A DNA stretch of 64,000 nt from UBA9620 sp965220695 (lineage in GTDB: Bacteria > Acidobacteriota > Vicinamibacteria > Vicinamibacterales > UBA8438), in contig OZ244838.1 of assembly GCA_965220695.1 (NCBI GenBank), positions 1,736,001-1,800,000 of the forward strand, given 5' to 3'. Below are positions 18,267-26,564 of the stretch, in pieces. The translations under genes were made by a program, and so were the position numbers. Position 1 is the first letter of the stretch. The number at the start of each line of letters is the position of its first letter. The notes beneath the pieces are model-generated. The model saw only the letters and a program-made list of their open reading frames with translations. It was not told where the DNA came from and ran no database searches.

Positions 18267-19552
18267 CAACCCGATACGCCATCGCCGCGGCCGGCGCCGT
18301 CGTCGTCCTCGCGACCTTGGGCATGGTTGCGGCCGACCGCTGGCCGCTGGCCAACGAGGCCGACCTGCCGACGGCCCGCGTGACGCGCGGCACGGTGGCG
18401 CTCGACGTGCAGATCGAGGGCGAGCTGCGTGCAAAACGCTCGGTGCCGCTGGCCGCGCCGCGCGCCGGCAGGTCGCTGCCCCTCATCCTGCTGGCCGGCA
18501 CCGGCGCCGCGGTCCGGACAGGCGACGTCGTCATGGAGTTCGACCCGGCGGAACAGGCGCACGCGCTAGAGCAGAGTCAGTCGGAACTGGAGGAAGCCGA
18601 GCAGGAAATCGTCAAGATGCAGGCGGACGCCGACGTGCGGCAGGCCGAGGACGCCGTGGCCTTGCTGACCGCCCGCTTCGATGTGCGGCGCGCCGAGCTG
18701 CAGGCGGTGAGCGACCCCAACCTGATCGCGGCCAACGAGGCGAAGCGCCGCATGCTGGCGCTCGACGAGGCGCGACGCAGGCTCACGGAGCTGGAAGAGG
18801 GGCTGTCCTCGCGTGCCGCGACCAACCGCGCCGCCATGGCGGTGCTCGAAGAGCGGCGCACCCAGGCCCGCCTGGCGAGCCAACGTGCGCAGCAGATCAT
18901 CGACAACCTCGTCGTCCGCGCGTCATTTGACGGCGTGGTCGTGGTCAGCGAGAACCAGGATGGGGTGCAGGTCTTCTTCTCCGGGATGACGTTGCCGGAG
19001 TACCGGGTCGGCGACATGGTGGGTCCGGGGCGCATCGTCGCCGAGATCGTCGAGGTCAGCCAACTGCAGATTGTCGCCAAGGTGGATGAGCAGGAGAGTC
19101 CGAATATCGAAGCGGGGCAATCGGCCGTCGTGCGTGTCGACGGACTCCCCGACCAGCCGCTGGCGGCGACGGTCGAGGCGGTGGCGGGCATGGTCTCGCG
19201 CGACACGTTCTTCAGCTCGACCGGCCCCGTGCGCGAATTCGATGTCTTTCTGCAGATCGACGCATCCGATCCACGGCTGCGGCCGGGGATGAGCGTCAGG
19301 GTCACCGTGGCAGGCCGGACGCTCTCCGACGTGCTGCAGGTGCCCCGGCAGGCGATCTTCGAGCAGGACGGATCACCGGTCGTCTACGTCGACGTCGACG
19401 GAGTGTTCGAGGCACGGCGCGTGACGGTGGTCGGCAGCGGCGTGGGAACCATGGCCATCGAGGGCGTTGCCGAGGGGACGGAGGTGGCGCTGCTCGATCC
19501 GACCGGCGGCGGGGGCGCCGGCCAGCCGACCGCGCCGGGAGCCGCGCAGTGA
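18263..19552 (+). CDS. HlyD/RND-type periplasmic adaptor (third of three)
   Basis: 429 residues from GTG. The N-terminal anchor (YAIAAAGAVVVLATLGMVAA) is followed by the lipoyl half (ILLAGTGAAVRTGDVVMEFD), a coiled-coil hairpin (about 100-215) with the second strand returning at LVVRASFDGVVVVSEN, and a beta-barrel (LQIVAKVDEQESPNIEAGQS). The C-terminal block is LRPGMSVRVTVAGRTLSDVL plus VPRQAIFEQDGSPVVYVDVD. It resembles the second adaptor more than the first in layout. It overlaps the permease start by GTGA. Three different adaptors feeding one permease is uncommon; they may form a mixed hexamer or serve alternative cargo. Confidence 0.88.
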   Translation: MTTRYAIAAAGAVVVLATLGMVAADRWPLANEADLPTARVTRGTVALDVQIEGELRAKRSVPLAAPRAGRSLPLILLAGTGAAVRTGDVVMEFDPAEQAHALEQSQSELEEAEQEIVKMQADADVRQAEDAVALLTARFDVRRAELQAVSDPNLIAANEAKRRMLALDEARRRLTELEEGLSSRAATNRAAMAVLEERRTQARLASQRAQQIIDNLVVRASFDGVVVVSENQDGVQVFFSGMTLPEYRVGDMVGPGRIVAEIVEVSQLQIVAKVDEQESPNIEAGQSAVVRVDGLPDQPLAATVEAVAGMVSRDTFFSSTGPVREFDVFLQIDASDPRLRPGMSVRVTVAGRTLSDVLQVPRQAIFEQDGSPVVYVDVDGVFEARRVTVVGSGVGTMAIEGVAEGTEVALLDPTGGGGAGQPTAPGAAQ

Positions 19553-20835
19553 GCACGCGCGCCGGATCCGGTCCGCGCCGACGCCGCGCCGTCGAGCTCG
19601 CCGCCGAACTGCGCCTCGGGTTCGACAGCCTGCGGGCCCACAAGCTGCGGGCGCTGTTGACCATGTTCGGCATGATCTTCGGCGTCGCGGCGGTGGTCGC
19701 CATGCTGTCCATCGGCGCAGGCGCACAGCAGGAAGCGATCGCCTTCATCGAGCAGCTCGGCGTGCGCAACGTCATCGTCGAAGCGCGCGAGGCGAGCGAT
19801 CCCCAGACGCTGCAGCGTATCCGCCGGCTGTCGGCCGGGCTGTCCTTTCGGGACCTGCGCCTGATCGAGGCGACGCTGAGTGACCTCGAGGCGACCAGCG
19901 CGAGGAAACAGGTGCTGCCGACCCGTCTCCTGCCGCGTCCGCAGGGCGACCCGCCCGTCGTATTCGGCGTGTCTCCCGTATACGCCGACATTGCCGGCCT
20001 GCACATCGCCGGCGGGCGGTTCTTCGACGAGTCGGAGGCGCAGGCCGCGGCCCCGGTGGCCGTGCTCGGTCAGGCTGCCGCCGCGTCGTTGTTCGGGACC
20101 GAAGATGCGATCGGGCGGTTCGTGAAGGTGAACCAGCAGTGGTTCGGGGTGATCGGGGTCGTCGGCCCGCAGATCACGGTCCAGAGCGGCATCGCGGGTC
20201 TCAGCCAGCAGGATGGCAACCAGGTAATCTACGTCCCCTTGATGGCGGCCATCCTGCGGTTGGAAGAATCGCGGAGCAGCCAGCGCGACGAAATCGATGC
20301 GCTCTATCTGCAGGTGAACGCCGACGCCGACATCACCGCCGCGGGGGCGCTCGTGCGCGGTCTGCTCGACACCGCCCACCGGGGCGCCAGCGACTTCAGC
20401 GTCATCCTCCCGGCCGAACTCCTGGCCGAGCAACAGCGGACGCGGCAGATCTTCGAGGTGGTCATGGTGGCGATTGCGTCGATTTCGCTGCTCGTCGGCG
20501 GGATCGGCATCATGAACATCATGCTGGCGAGCGTACTCGAACGCACGCGCGAGATCGGCGTGCGCCGCGCCATCGGCGCCCGCCAGCGGGACATCGTGCG
20601 CCAGTTCCTGCTGGAGACGACAATGATCACCCTGACCGGCGGGGTGCTCGGCACGGTACTGGGGGTGGTCTTGTCACGGCTGGTCGGCTATTTCGCCGGC
20701 TGGTCCACGATCGTCACGGTCGGCTCCGTCGCCCTGGCCTTCGTCGTGTCGGTCGCGGTCGGACTCGTGTTCGGCATGTACCCGGCCGTGCGGGCCGCGA
20801 AACTCGACCCCGTCGTCGCGCTGCACTACGAGTAA
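19549..20835 (+). CDS. MacB/FtsX-type ABC transporter permease
   Basis: 428 residues from GTG. The first transmembrane helix (LLTMFGMIFGVAAVVAMLSI) is followed by a large periplasmic MacB-PCD region (about 65-300, with GVSPVYADIAGLHIAGGRFF). Then come three C-terminal helices around VVMVAIASISLLVGGIGIMN, the EIGVRRAIGAR cytoplasmic loop that contacts the ATPase, and a final GLVFGMYPAVRAAKLDPVVA. This is the four-helix mechanotransmission topology of MacB, but without the N-terminal ATPase of true MacB. No ABC ATPase and no TolC-like gene occur in this operon or elsewhere in the window, so the motor must be encoded at another locus. Last gene of the four-gene operon. Confidence 0.92.
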   Translation: MSTRAGSGPRRRRAVELAAELRLGFDSLRAHKLRALLTMFGMIFGVAAVVAMLSIGAGAQQEAIAFIEQLGVRNVIVEAREASDPQTLQRIRRLSAGLSFRDLRLIEATLSDLEATSARKQVLPTRLLPRPQGDPPVVFGVSPVYADIAGLHIAGGRFFDESEAQAAAPVAVLGQAAAASLFGTEDAIGRFVKVNQQWFGVIGVVGPQITVQSGIAGLSQQDGNQVIYVPLMAAILRLEESRSSQRDEIDALYLQVNADADITAAGALVRGLLDTAHRGASDFSVILPAELLAEQQRTRQIFEVVMVAIASISLLVGGIGIMNIMLASVLERTREIGVRRAIGARQRDIVRQFLLETTMITLTGGVLGTVLGVVLSRLVGYFAGWSTIVTVGSVALAFVVSVAVGLVFGMYPAVRAAKLDPVVALHYE

Positions 20836-21052
20836 CACGGGCGGCGCAGCGGGTCGCACGCAACGTCACGCGTGCCCTGGCAGCTCAATCTGGCGGCCTG
20901 AGACCAGCCGTTGGTGTCACGTACGCCCACACCAATCGTCACGTGCGACCGGCCCGGTCGGCGCGCATCAATTCGACGAGTTGCCGCCGGGAGGCCGGCG
21001 GATACAGGGTCGGCCGTCCACTGACCAGGCACGAGGGCCGCCTGCAATTGCA

Positions 21053-21066
21053 TTCCCGATCGGGAA
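21053..21066. promoter_or_regulatory. hip operator O1 (perfect 14-bp palindrome)
   Basis: TTCCCGATCGGGAA is a perfect inverted repeat (7+7). It is the most upstream of three related sites whose first bases lie exactly 50 bp apart. By position and symmetry it is the expected binding site of the HTH antitoxin encoded at 21175. The spacer 20836-21052 upstream shows no convincing gene. Confidence 0.65.
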
Positions 21067-21102
21067 ATAGCGGTCAGATCCGCGCCGCCTGGACTCTATG
21101 TT

Positions 21103-21116
21103 TTACCGATCGGGAT
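21103..21116. promoter_or_regulatory. hip operator O2 (imperfect copy)
   Basis: TTACCGATCGGGAT differs from O1 at two of 14 positions while keeping the CCGATCGGG core. It lies just upstream of the putative -35 box at 21125 and exactly 50 bp from both O1 and O3, so a repressor dimer here would sit on about the same helix face as its neighbours. Confidence 0.6.
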
Positions 21117-21124
21117 AATACCGC

Positions 21125-21153
21125 TTGTCAGGTGCCATCGATCCGTCTATATT
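21125..21153 (+). promoter_or_regulatory. hipBA promoter
   Basis: TTGTCA at 21125-21130 and TATATT at 21148-21153 are separated by 17 nt, a good sigma70-type promoter (five of six -35 bases, five of six -10 bases). Transcription would begin near 21160, about 15 nt before the hipB ATG. The -10 touches operator O3 and the -35 lies 8 nt after O2, an arrangement that predicts autorepression. Confidence 0.65.
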
Positions 21154-21166
21154 TCCCGAACGGGAA
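21153..21166. promoter_or_regulatory. hip operator O3 overlapping the -10/start region
   Basis: TTCCCGAACGGGAA differs from the perfect O1 palindrome only in one of the two central bases. It covers the end of the -10 hexamer and the likely transcription start and lies 8 nt before the hipB start codon. Occupancy would block RNA polymerase directly. Confidence 0.65.
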
Positions 21167-21174
21167 CTCGAATC

Positions 21175-21405
21175 ATGACACCGGTAGAGATTGGACAACT
21201 CGTTCGCAGGACGCGCCGCGCTCAACGGCTCCGGCAGGATCAGTTGGCGGGCGCCGCAGGCGTCGGCGTGCGGTTACTGGTGGAACTGGAGGCCGGGAAG
21301 GCCACAACCCAGATCGGCAAGGTGCTCGCGGTGCTTGCGGCGCTTGGCTGCACGCTGCGTATCGAACCACCGCCAGGCGCCGCTGGCGGCGGTCTGCAGA
21401 CGTGA
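21175..21405 (+). CDS. hipB: HipB-type XRE-family antitoxin
   Basis: 76-residue HTH protein. The helix-turn-helix spans about residues 6-60 (IGQLVRRTRRAQRLRQDQLA, then GAAGVGVRLLVELEAGKATT) and is followed by the LGCTLRI strand used for dimerisation in HipB. Antitoxins of this type bind operator palindromes, repress their own operon and hold the kinase HipA inactive. Three palindromes lie directly upstream. The stop codon overlaps the hipA start as TGATG, so the two are translationally coupled. A short Gly/Pro-rich tail would be the degradable, toxin-contacting end. Confidence 0.9.
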   Translation: MTPVEIGQLVRRTRRAQRLRQDQLAGAAGVGVRLLVELEAGKATTQIGKVLAVLAALGCTLRIEPPPGAAGGGLQT

Positions 21406-22658
21406 TGCGCACGCTCACCGTCTGGTGGGACGGTGCCGTCGTCGGCTCGCTCACCACGGACAGGCACGGCGCGATGCGGTTCGCCTACGATGGCGACTGG
21501 GTCGCGAACCTGTCTGCGGCGGCGCTCTCGGTTTCGCTGCCCAAACGCCTGGAGCCGTTTTCTCCACGGGAATGCCGCCCCTTCTTCGAAGGACTGCTGC
21601 CCGAGGGCGCGCAGCGCGACGCGGTGGCGGGCGCGCTTGGCGTGTCGCGCGCCAACGAGTTCGCACTACTCGAGCGGCTGGGCGGCGAGGTGGCGGGCGC
21701 GCTCACGTTGTGGCCCGCGGGCGAGACGCCGCCGTCGCACGAGGCGGCGGGTCCGGCGGCGGTGCTCTCGGACGACGATCTGGCCGCCCTCCTGACGAGA
21801 CTCGACACGCGGCCCTTCCTGGCCGGCACACGGGGACTGCGCTTGTCGCTCGCCGGGGCGCAGACGAAGATGCCCGTGGTCCTGGCCAATGGGCGGATCG
21901 CGCTGCCCGCGCCCGGCCAGCCGACGACGCATATCCTCAAGCCGCCCATCGCCCGCTTCGAGGCCACAACGGAGAACGAATTGTTCGCCATGCGTCTCGC
22001 CGCCAGTCTTGGACTCGACGCGGCGCAGGTCGAACCGTTTACCGTCAGCGATGGCCGCTCCTGCCTGCTGATCGCCCGCTACGACCGCCGACCAGGACCG
22101 GACGGCGCGGTCCGGCGCCTGCACCAGGAGGATTTCTGCCAGGCCCTCGGCGTCGTCGCGGGCCGGAAGTACGCGGCCGAGGGTGGGCCTGGGTTCCGGC
22201 AGTGCTTCGATCTGGTCCGGCGCGCCTGCGCCAGACCGGCCGTCGAGGTGCTCAAGCTGCTCGATGCGGCCATCGTGCAGGTGCTGCTGGGGAATGCCGA
22301 CGCGCACGGCAAGAACTACAGCCTCCTGTACCGTGAGGATGGCATCGCGATCGCACCCCTGTACGACCTGCTCTCGACGGTGGCCTATCCCGATCTGTCC
22401 CCGAGTTTTGCCATGAAGGTCGCGCGACGCGCCACCCTTCAGGAACTGCGGCGCGGCGACTGGCAGCGCTTCGCCGCCGGAACCGGGCTCGGCGCGCCAA
22501 TCGTCCGCCGGAGGGTCACGGAACTGGCCGCTCTCGCGCTCGACCGGGTCGAGGCGGTCACGGATGGCATGGCCCACCCTGGTCTGGACCAGGACGCACT
22601 TGCCAACTGTGCCGCGCGCATCGCGGACCGAGCCCGCCGGCTCGCACTGACCGTCTGA
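21405..22658 (+). CDS. hipA: HipA-type serine/threonine kinase toxin
   Basis: 417 residues of a HipA kinase; E. coli HipA phosphorylates glutamyl-tRNA synthetase and induces persistence. The N-terminal HipA_N domain (about 1-100) includes PFFEGLLPEGAQRDAVA. The SLAGAQTKMPVV loop (about 150-162) is the ATP-binding Gly/Ser region, THILKPPI carries the nucleotide Lys, LLGNADAHGKNYSLL (about 293-307) holds the catalytic Asp and Asn, and APLYDLLST holds the metal-binding Asp. All key residues are present, so the toxin is predicted to be active. Start at ATG 21405 overlaps the hipB stop by one nucleotide. A cell-growth regulation role is inferred from the family. Confidence 0.95.
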   Translation: MRTLTVWWDGAVVGSLTTDRHGAMRFAYDGDWVANLSAAALSVSLPKRLEPFSPRECRPFFEGLLPEGAQRDAVAGALGVSRANEFALLERLGGEVAGALTLWPAGETPPSHEAAGPAAVLSDDDLAALLTRLDTRPFLAGTRGLRLSLAGAQTKMPVVLANGRIALPAPGQPTTHILKPPIARFEATTENELFAMRLAASLGLDAAQVEPFTVSDGRSCLLIARYDRRPGPDGAVRRLHQEDFCQALGVVAGRKYAAEGGPGFRQCFDLVRRACARPAVEVLKLLDAAIVQVLLGNADAHGKNYSLLYREDGIAIAPLYDLLSTVAYPDLSPSFAMKVARRATLQELRRGDWQRFAAGTGLGAPIVRRRVTELAALALDRVEAVTDGMAHPGLDQDALANCAARIADRARRLALTV

Positions 22659-22777
22659 CCCGGGAGAAACCGCACGGCCCGGGTGGCCCGTGGCCGTGGC
22701 CATTCGGCCGACCCGGGGCTTCGCTCACGGGCCGTCAACTCGGGTCGCCGCACCGCCGGCCGCCGGGCAGGGCGGAA

Positions 22778-23608
22778 TCAGAACAGCGCGGTCGAGCGGC
22801 GCTTCCACTCCGGCATCATCCCTTCCAGCGCGCCGACGTGGGCGCCGGCCTGGGTCAGGAGGTGGTGCAGATCGTTGCCGATGCTGATCAGGCTGAAGCC
22901 CTGCTCGCGGAACTCGGCCACCCGGTCGGTGCCGAACAGGAACAGCCCCAGAATCACGTTGTTCTTCTTCGCGGCCGCCTTCAACGCGTCGGTCGCCGCC
23001 TTCAACTCGGGCGACGTGTACATGTCGGGGAACTGATACGTCTCGTACAGACCCATCGACATGCAGAGGTCGTTCTGGCCCAGGAACAGGATGTCGACGC
23101 CCGGCACCGCGGCGATCTCCTCGATGTTCCTGATGCAATCGGCGGTCTCCACCTGAAGCGCGCAGATGATGTTGTCATTGGCGGGGCCGGCGTAGCCCAG
23201 CAACCCCGCCTTGTTCATGCTGCGCTGCGGGAAATAGACCGACCGTGTGCCAACCGTGGGATACCGCGTGCAGCTCACCGCCTGGCGCGCCTCGTCGGCA
23301 TTGTTGATGTACGGCACCAAAACGCCGTCGGCGCCGATGTCCAGCGACTGCTGGATGCCGGCCCGGTCGCTGTAGCCGGTCACCCGCACCAGCGACTTGG
23401 CGCCGCCCGACGCGATGCCGCCGATCATGCTCGACAGCGTCTCGTAGCCCATCGGACCATGCTGTGAATCGACCAGCAACCAGTCGTACCCGCTGTGAGC
23501 AAGTTGCTCGACGGCCGTCGGGCTGTGTGAATTGATGAACAACCCTACCTTCGGAGTGTTGCTGCGCAGCGCCGCCTTGAACTCGGCGCCGGTCAGACTG
23601 TCGCTCAT
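22778..23608 (-). CDS. HpcH/HpaI-family aldolase (cytosolic)
   Basis: 276 residues from ATG 23608, preceded by a GAGGAG-type site. Active-site motifs are complete: LLVDSQHGPMGY (His), LVRVTG (Arg), GVLVPYINNADEA, LQVETADCI (metal Glu) and FLGQNDLCMSMGL (metal Asp). These enzymes make or break bonds at pyruvate C3, typically retro-aldol cleavage of 2-keto-3-deoxy or 4-hydroxy-2-oxo acids. Unlike the paralog at 6582-7439 there is no signal peptide. The motif GQND replaces the more usual GPxD in the metal loop. It is convergent with hipA and stands upstream of no clear partner gene; the molybdenum hydroxylase lies 178 nt upstream on the same strand. Confidence 0.9.
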   Translation of the reverse strand: MSDSLTGAEFKAALRSNTPKVGLFINSHSPTAVEQLAHSGYDWLLVDSQHGPMGYETLSSMIGGIASGGAKSLVRVTGYSDRAGIQQSLDIGADGVLVPYINNADEARQAVSCTRYPTVGTRSVYFPQRSMNKAGLLGYAGPANDNIICALQVETADCIRNIEEIAAVPGVDILFLGQNDLCMSMGLYETYQFPDMYTSPELKAATDALKAAAKKNNVILGLFLFGTDRVAEFREQGFSLISIGNDLHHLLTQAGAHVGALEGMMPEWKRRSTALF

Positions 23609-23785
23609 GTCGTTCTTCTCCTCTACTCGGTGTGAGATGGATGATGCGTCAACCGATCCGGTCCCGGTCTCCCGGCGGCCGGCGCGAGACGCGACAAGCT
23701 GCACAGTATATCGGGCCGACGGCGTCCGGACTCCACCGCTCTCCGGCGAGCCGGCCGCGGATCGTCACGGCACTCACCGAGTCGT

Positions 23786-25945
23786 CTATGCGCGCGCCAG
23801 AGTGTGGTGCTTGATCGGCAGACTCCGCACCCGGATGCCGGTCGCCGCGAAGATGGCATTCGTCACCGCCGCGGCGATCGGCGGCACCCCGGGCTCGCCG
23901 AGACCACCCAGGTGGGCATCGGAACGAATCAACTCGACGCTGATGCGGGGGGCGTCGGCCAGGTGAATCATCTGGTGGTCGTGGAAGTTGCTCTCCACGA
24001 CCCGGCCGGCCGCGATCGTGATCTCGCCCAGCATGGCCGCCGACAACCCGAAGATGATGCCGCCCTCGACCTGCGCCTTCGCCGCGTCGAGGTTGACGAT
24101 GTCCCCGCAGTCAGCGACCGCATGGACGTGCCGCACCCGCAGCGTGCCCTCCGGCGACACCGCCACGTGGGCCACCTGCGCCACGATGGTGCCGAAGCTC
24201 TCGCAGACCGCCAGCCCGCGCCCTTCTCCCTCCGGAAGCGGGCTCTCCCAGTCGGCCATGGCGGCGACCTTGACGACAGCGGCCTTGAAGCGCGGTTCCT
24301 CGCCCAGGAGGTCGCGGCGGAAGTGGTACGGATCCTTGCCGGCGGCGTGCGCCAGCTCGTCGATGAACGACTCCTTGAAGAACCCGTGCTGCGAGTTCAG
24401 GACCGACCGCCAGGCCCCCAGGCGGATCGGGTGGGACGCATCCCGGCCTTCCGCCTGCTTGGCGCCGATGGCATACGGCATGTACGTCGACTCGCCGTCG
24501 CCGCCGCCGGCGTAGCGGGAGGCGACCGCCAGCGGGTTGCCGCCGGCGTCGAGCGCGCCCGCGAATCGGGCCATGCCGGCTGGACGATAGTAGTCGTGCT
24601 GAATGTCGTTCTCGCGGCTCCAGACCAGCTTGACCGGGGTCGGCGCCATCGCCTGCGCGACCCGTGCGGCGAGGTCGACATAGTCGAACGTGAACGGGAG
24701 ACGGCGCCCGTAGCCGCCCCCCAGCAGCAGATTCGTGAACTGGACCTGGTTGGCGTCCAGACCGAGCGCGCCGGCCGCGACCGTCCGCGCGTTGAGCGGA
24801 TCCTGGACGCCGGCCCACACCTCGGCGCGCTCGGCCTCGACCCTGACCGTGGCCGCCATCGGCTCCATCGTGGCGTGAGCGAGGAACGGCACGCGATAAT
24901 CGGCGGTGATGACCTGCGCCGCGTCGGCCGGCATCTCGGGAGCGTCGCCCAGCGCCGTGTCGAAGGCGGCGAAGATCGCCTCGCTCGAGACGGCGCCATG
25001 CCCGGCGTCGTCATACTCGGGCGTCAGGGCGGCCAGCGCCGTGCGAGCCCGCCAGAAGCTGTCGGCGACCACCGCCACCGCTTCGGCCAGTTGCACGACC
25101 CGTTTCACCCCGGGCATTGCCTCGGCCGGACCGGGGTCGACCGACAAGAGCCGGCCGCCCTGCACGGGCGCGATGTCGACAGCGGCGTAGAGCATGCCCG
25201 GCAGCGTGAAGTCGATGCCGTAGACTGCGCTCCCGTCGACTTTCGGAGGGATGTCGAAACGCGGCTTCGACGTCCGTCGCAGCGTGTAGCTGTCGGGATC
25301 CTTCAGCACGGGATTCTCCGGCACGGCGCGCGCCGCCGCCGATCGCGCCAACTCGCCGAAGCTGGCCTGCTGTCCGGACGCCGCGTGGACCACGCGCGAC
25401 TGCGCGGCCTCGCACTCGGACATCGGCGCCCCGAAGCGCTCGGCGGCCGCCGCGAGCAGCATCTCCCTGGCCGCGGCGCCGGCCACGCGCATGCCGTAGT
25501 GCCCGGTGCCCCGCACCGCCGTCGAGCCGCCGGTGGCCTGGGTGCCGAACCAGCGTGCCAGGCGATACGAGCCATAGTCGACGGCGCGCCCGAACGGCAG
25601 CGAGTCGCCGGTGAACGCTCGCAGCATGTACGCGTTGGCGTACATGTCGAGCGCCGGCGCCTCCTCGATCCGGACGCGGTTCCAGGCGGCCTCCATCTCT
25701 TCGGCCGCCATCATCGCCAGTGCGGTCAGCGAGCCCTGCCCCATCTCACAATGCGGCACCAGGATCGTCACCAGGTCATCGGGCGTGACGGTGATCCAGG
25801 TGGTGAGCTCGCCTTTCTCCTCGGCGTCGGCCGACACGACCGTGTGACGGCCCGGGGAGAAGGTGACGCCGGCGATTCCCAGCACGAACCCGCCCCCGAC
25901 CAGACTGCCCGTGCCGATGAACGCGCGTCGTGTCCACTTACGCAT
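23786..25945 (-). CDS. Molybdopterin-binding large subunit of a xanthine-dehydrogenase-family hydroxylase (IorB-like)
   Basis: 719 residues. The twin-arginine signal (KWTRRAFIGTG plus a hydrophobic run) exports the folded cofactor-loaded enzyme. The large-subunit signatures are VTPDDLVTILVPHCEMGQGS, GGSTAVRGTGHYGMRVAGAA, the NLLLGGGYGRRLPFTFDYVD Moco contact and the C-terminal GGLGEPGVPPIAAAVTNAIF holding the catalytic Glu. The family is isoquinoline 1-oxidoreductase/aldehyde dehydrogenase-like; the substrate is unknown. The start at 25945 has AAGGAG before it and overlaps the small-subunit stop by 8 nt. No FAD (CoxM) subunit is encoded, as usual for IorAB, so electrons must go to a cytochrome or other acceptor. 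Confidence 0.93.
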   Translation of the reverse strand: MRKWTRRAFIGTGSLVGGGFVLGIAGVTFSPGRHTVVSADAEEKGELTTWITVTPDDLVTILVPHCEMGQGSLTALAMMAAEEMEAAWNRVRIEEAPALDMYANAYMLRAFTGDSLPFGRAVDYGSYRLARWFGTQATGGSTAVRGTGHYGMRVAGAAAREMLLAAAAERFGAPMSECEAAQSRVVHAASGQQASFGELARSAAARAVPENPVLKDPDSYTLRRTSKPRFDIPPKVDGSAVYGIDFTLPGMLYAAVDIAPVQGGRLLSVDPGPAEAMPGVKRVVQLAEAVAVVADSFWRARTALAALTPEYDDAGHGAVSSEAIFAAFDTALGDAPEMPADAAQVITADYRVPFLAHATMEPMAATVRVEAERAEVWAGVQDPLNARTVAAGALGLDANQVQFTNLLLGGGYGRRLPFTFDYVDLAARVAQAMAPTPVKLVWSRENDIQHDYYRPAGMARFAGALDAGGNPLAVASRYAGGGDGESTYMPYAIGAKQAEGRDASHPIRLGAWRSVLNSQHGFFKESFIDELAHAAGKDPYHFRRDLLGEEPRFKAAVVKVAAMADWESPLPEGEGRGLAVCESFGTIVAQVAHVAVSPEGTLRVRHVHAVADCGDIVNLDAAKAQVEGGIIFGLSAAMLGEITIAAGRVVESNFHDHQMIHLADAPRISVELIRSDAHLGGLGEPGVPPIAAAVTNAIFAATGIRVRSLPIKHHTLARA

Positions 25946-26408
25946 GACGCTCTCCTTCGGCCTCGGCGACCGAGTGGATCGCGCGGCGCACGCGGGCAAA
26001 GGTGCCGCAGCGGCAGATGTTGGTGATGGTCGCGTCGATCTGCTCGTCGCTGGGGTCGGGTCGTTGCGCGAGCAGCGCCGAGACCGCCATGATCATCCCC
26101 GACTGGCAGTACCCGCACTGTGGCACCTGGTGTGTGATCCAGGCTTGTTGGACCCTGCTCAACTCCCCGCCGGCGGCCAGGCCCTCGATGGTCGTGATCG
26201 CTTCACCCTCGGCCGCCGAGACGGGATACGAGCAGGACCGCACCGGCTGGCCGTTCACGTGGACCGTGCAGGCGCCGCAGGCGGCGATGCCGCAGCCGAA
26301 TTTCGTACCGGTCAGCCCCAACGTGTCGCGCAGCACCCACAGGAGGGGTGTCTCTGGTTCGACGTCGACTGCATGTTCCTGACCGTTGAGGGTGAAGGTG
26401 ATCGCCAT
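25938..26408 (-). CDS. (2Fe-2S) small subunit of the molybdenum hydroxylase (IorA-like)
   Basis: 156 residues. An N-terminal ferredoxin domain with GCGIAACGACTVHVNGQPVR supplies three cluster cysteines plus the later VRSC. The C-terminal helical domain has QCGYCQSGM and NICRCGT for the second 2Fe-2S cluster. It carries no signal peptide and should be exported as a hitch-hiker with the twin-arginine large subunit. Electron path: Moco to two FeS clusters to an external acceptor. Start at 26408 (MAITFTLNGQ) matches the family; the frame stays open upstream to 26576 but lacks similarity there. Confidence 0.95.
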   Translation of the reverse strand: MAITFTLNGQEHAVDVEPETPLLWVLRDTLGLTGTKFGCGIAACGACTVHVNGQPVRSCSYPVSAAEGEAITTIEGLAAGGELSRVQQAWITHQVPQCGYCQSGMIMAVSALLAQRPDPSDEQIDATITNICRCGTFARVRRAIHSVAEAEGERHA

Positions 26409-26564
26409 GTGGGCCTCCGCGATGTGACCGAAGCTCGGGACAGGGTACTCAATCGCCGTCGGCGACGCCACCAGCAGTGATTGAGGATCGGACGACCAGC
26501 GTGTGAACACGGCCGCGACGTGGCGGTGCGGGGAGGCTGCGCACGCGGTTCCGGCAGACGAACA

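Noticed and set aside
20836..21052. Small minus-strand frame (about 75 residues) between the permease and hip operators
   Set aside because: No start signal, no motif, and composition of an antisense shadow; treated as spacer.
23804..26026. Long plus-strand frame of about 740 residues opposite the molybdenum hydroxylase large subunit
   Set aside because: Sequence is low-complexity with many His, Arg and Asp and no recognisable domain; the minus-strand large subunit has full family signatures.
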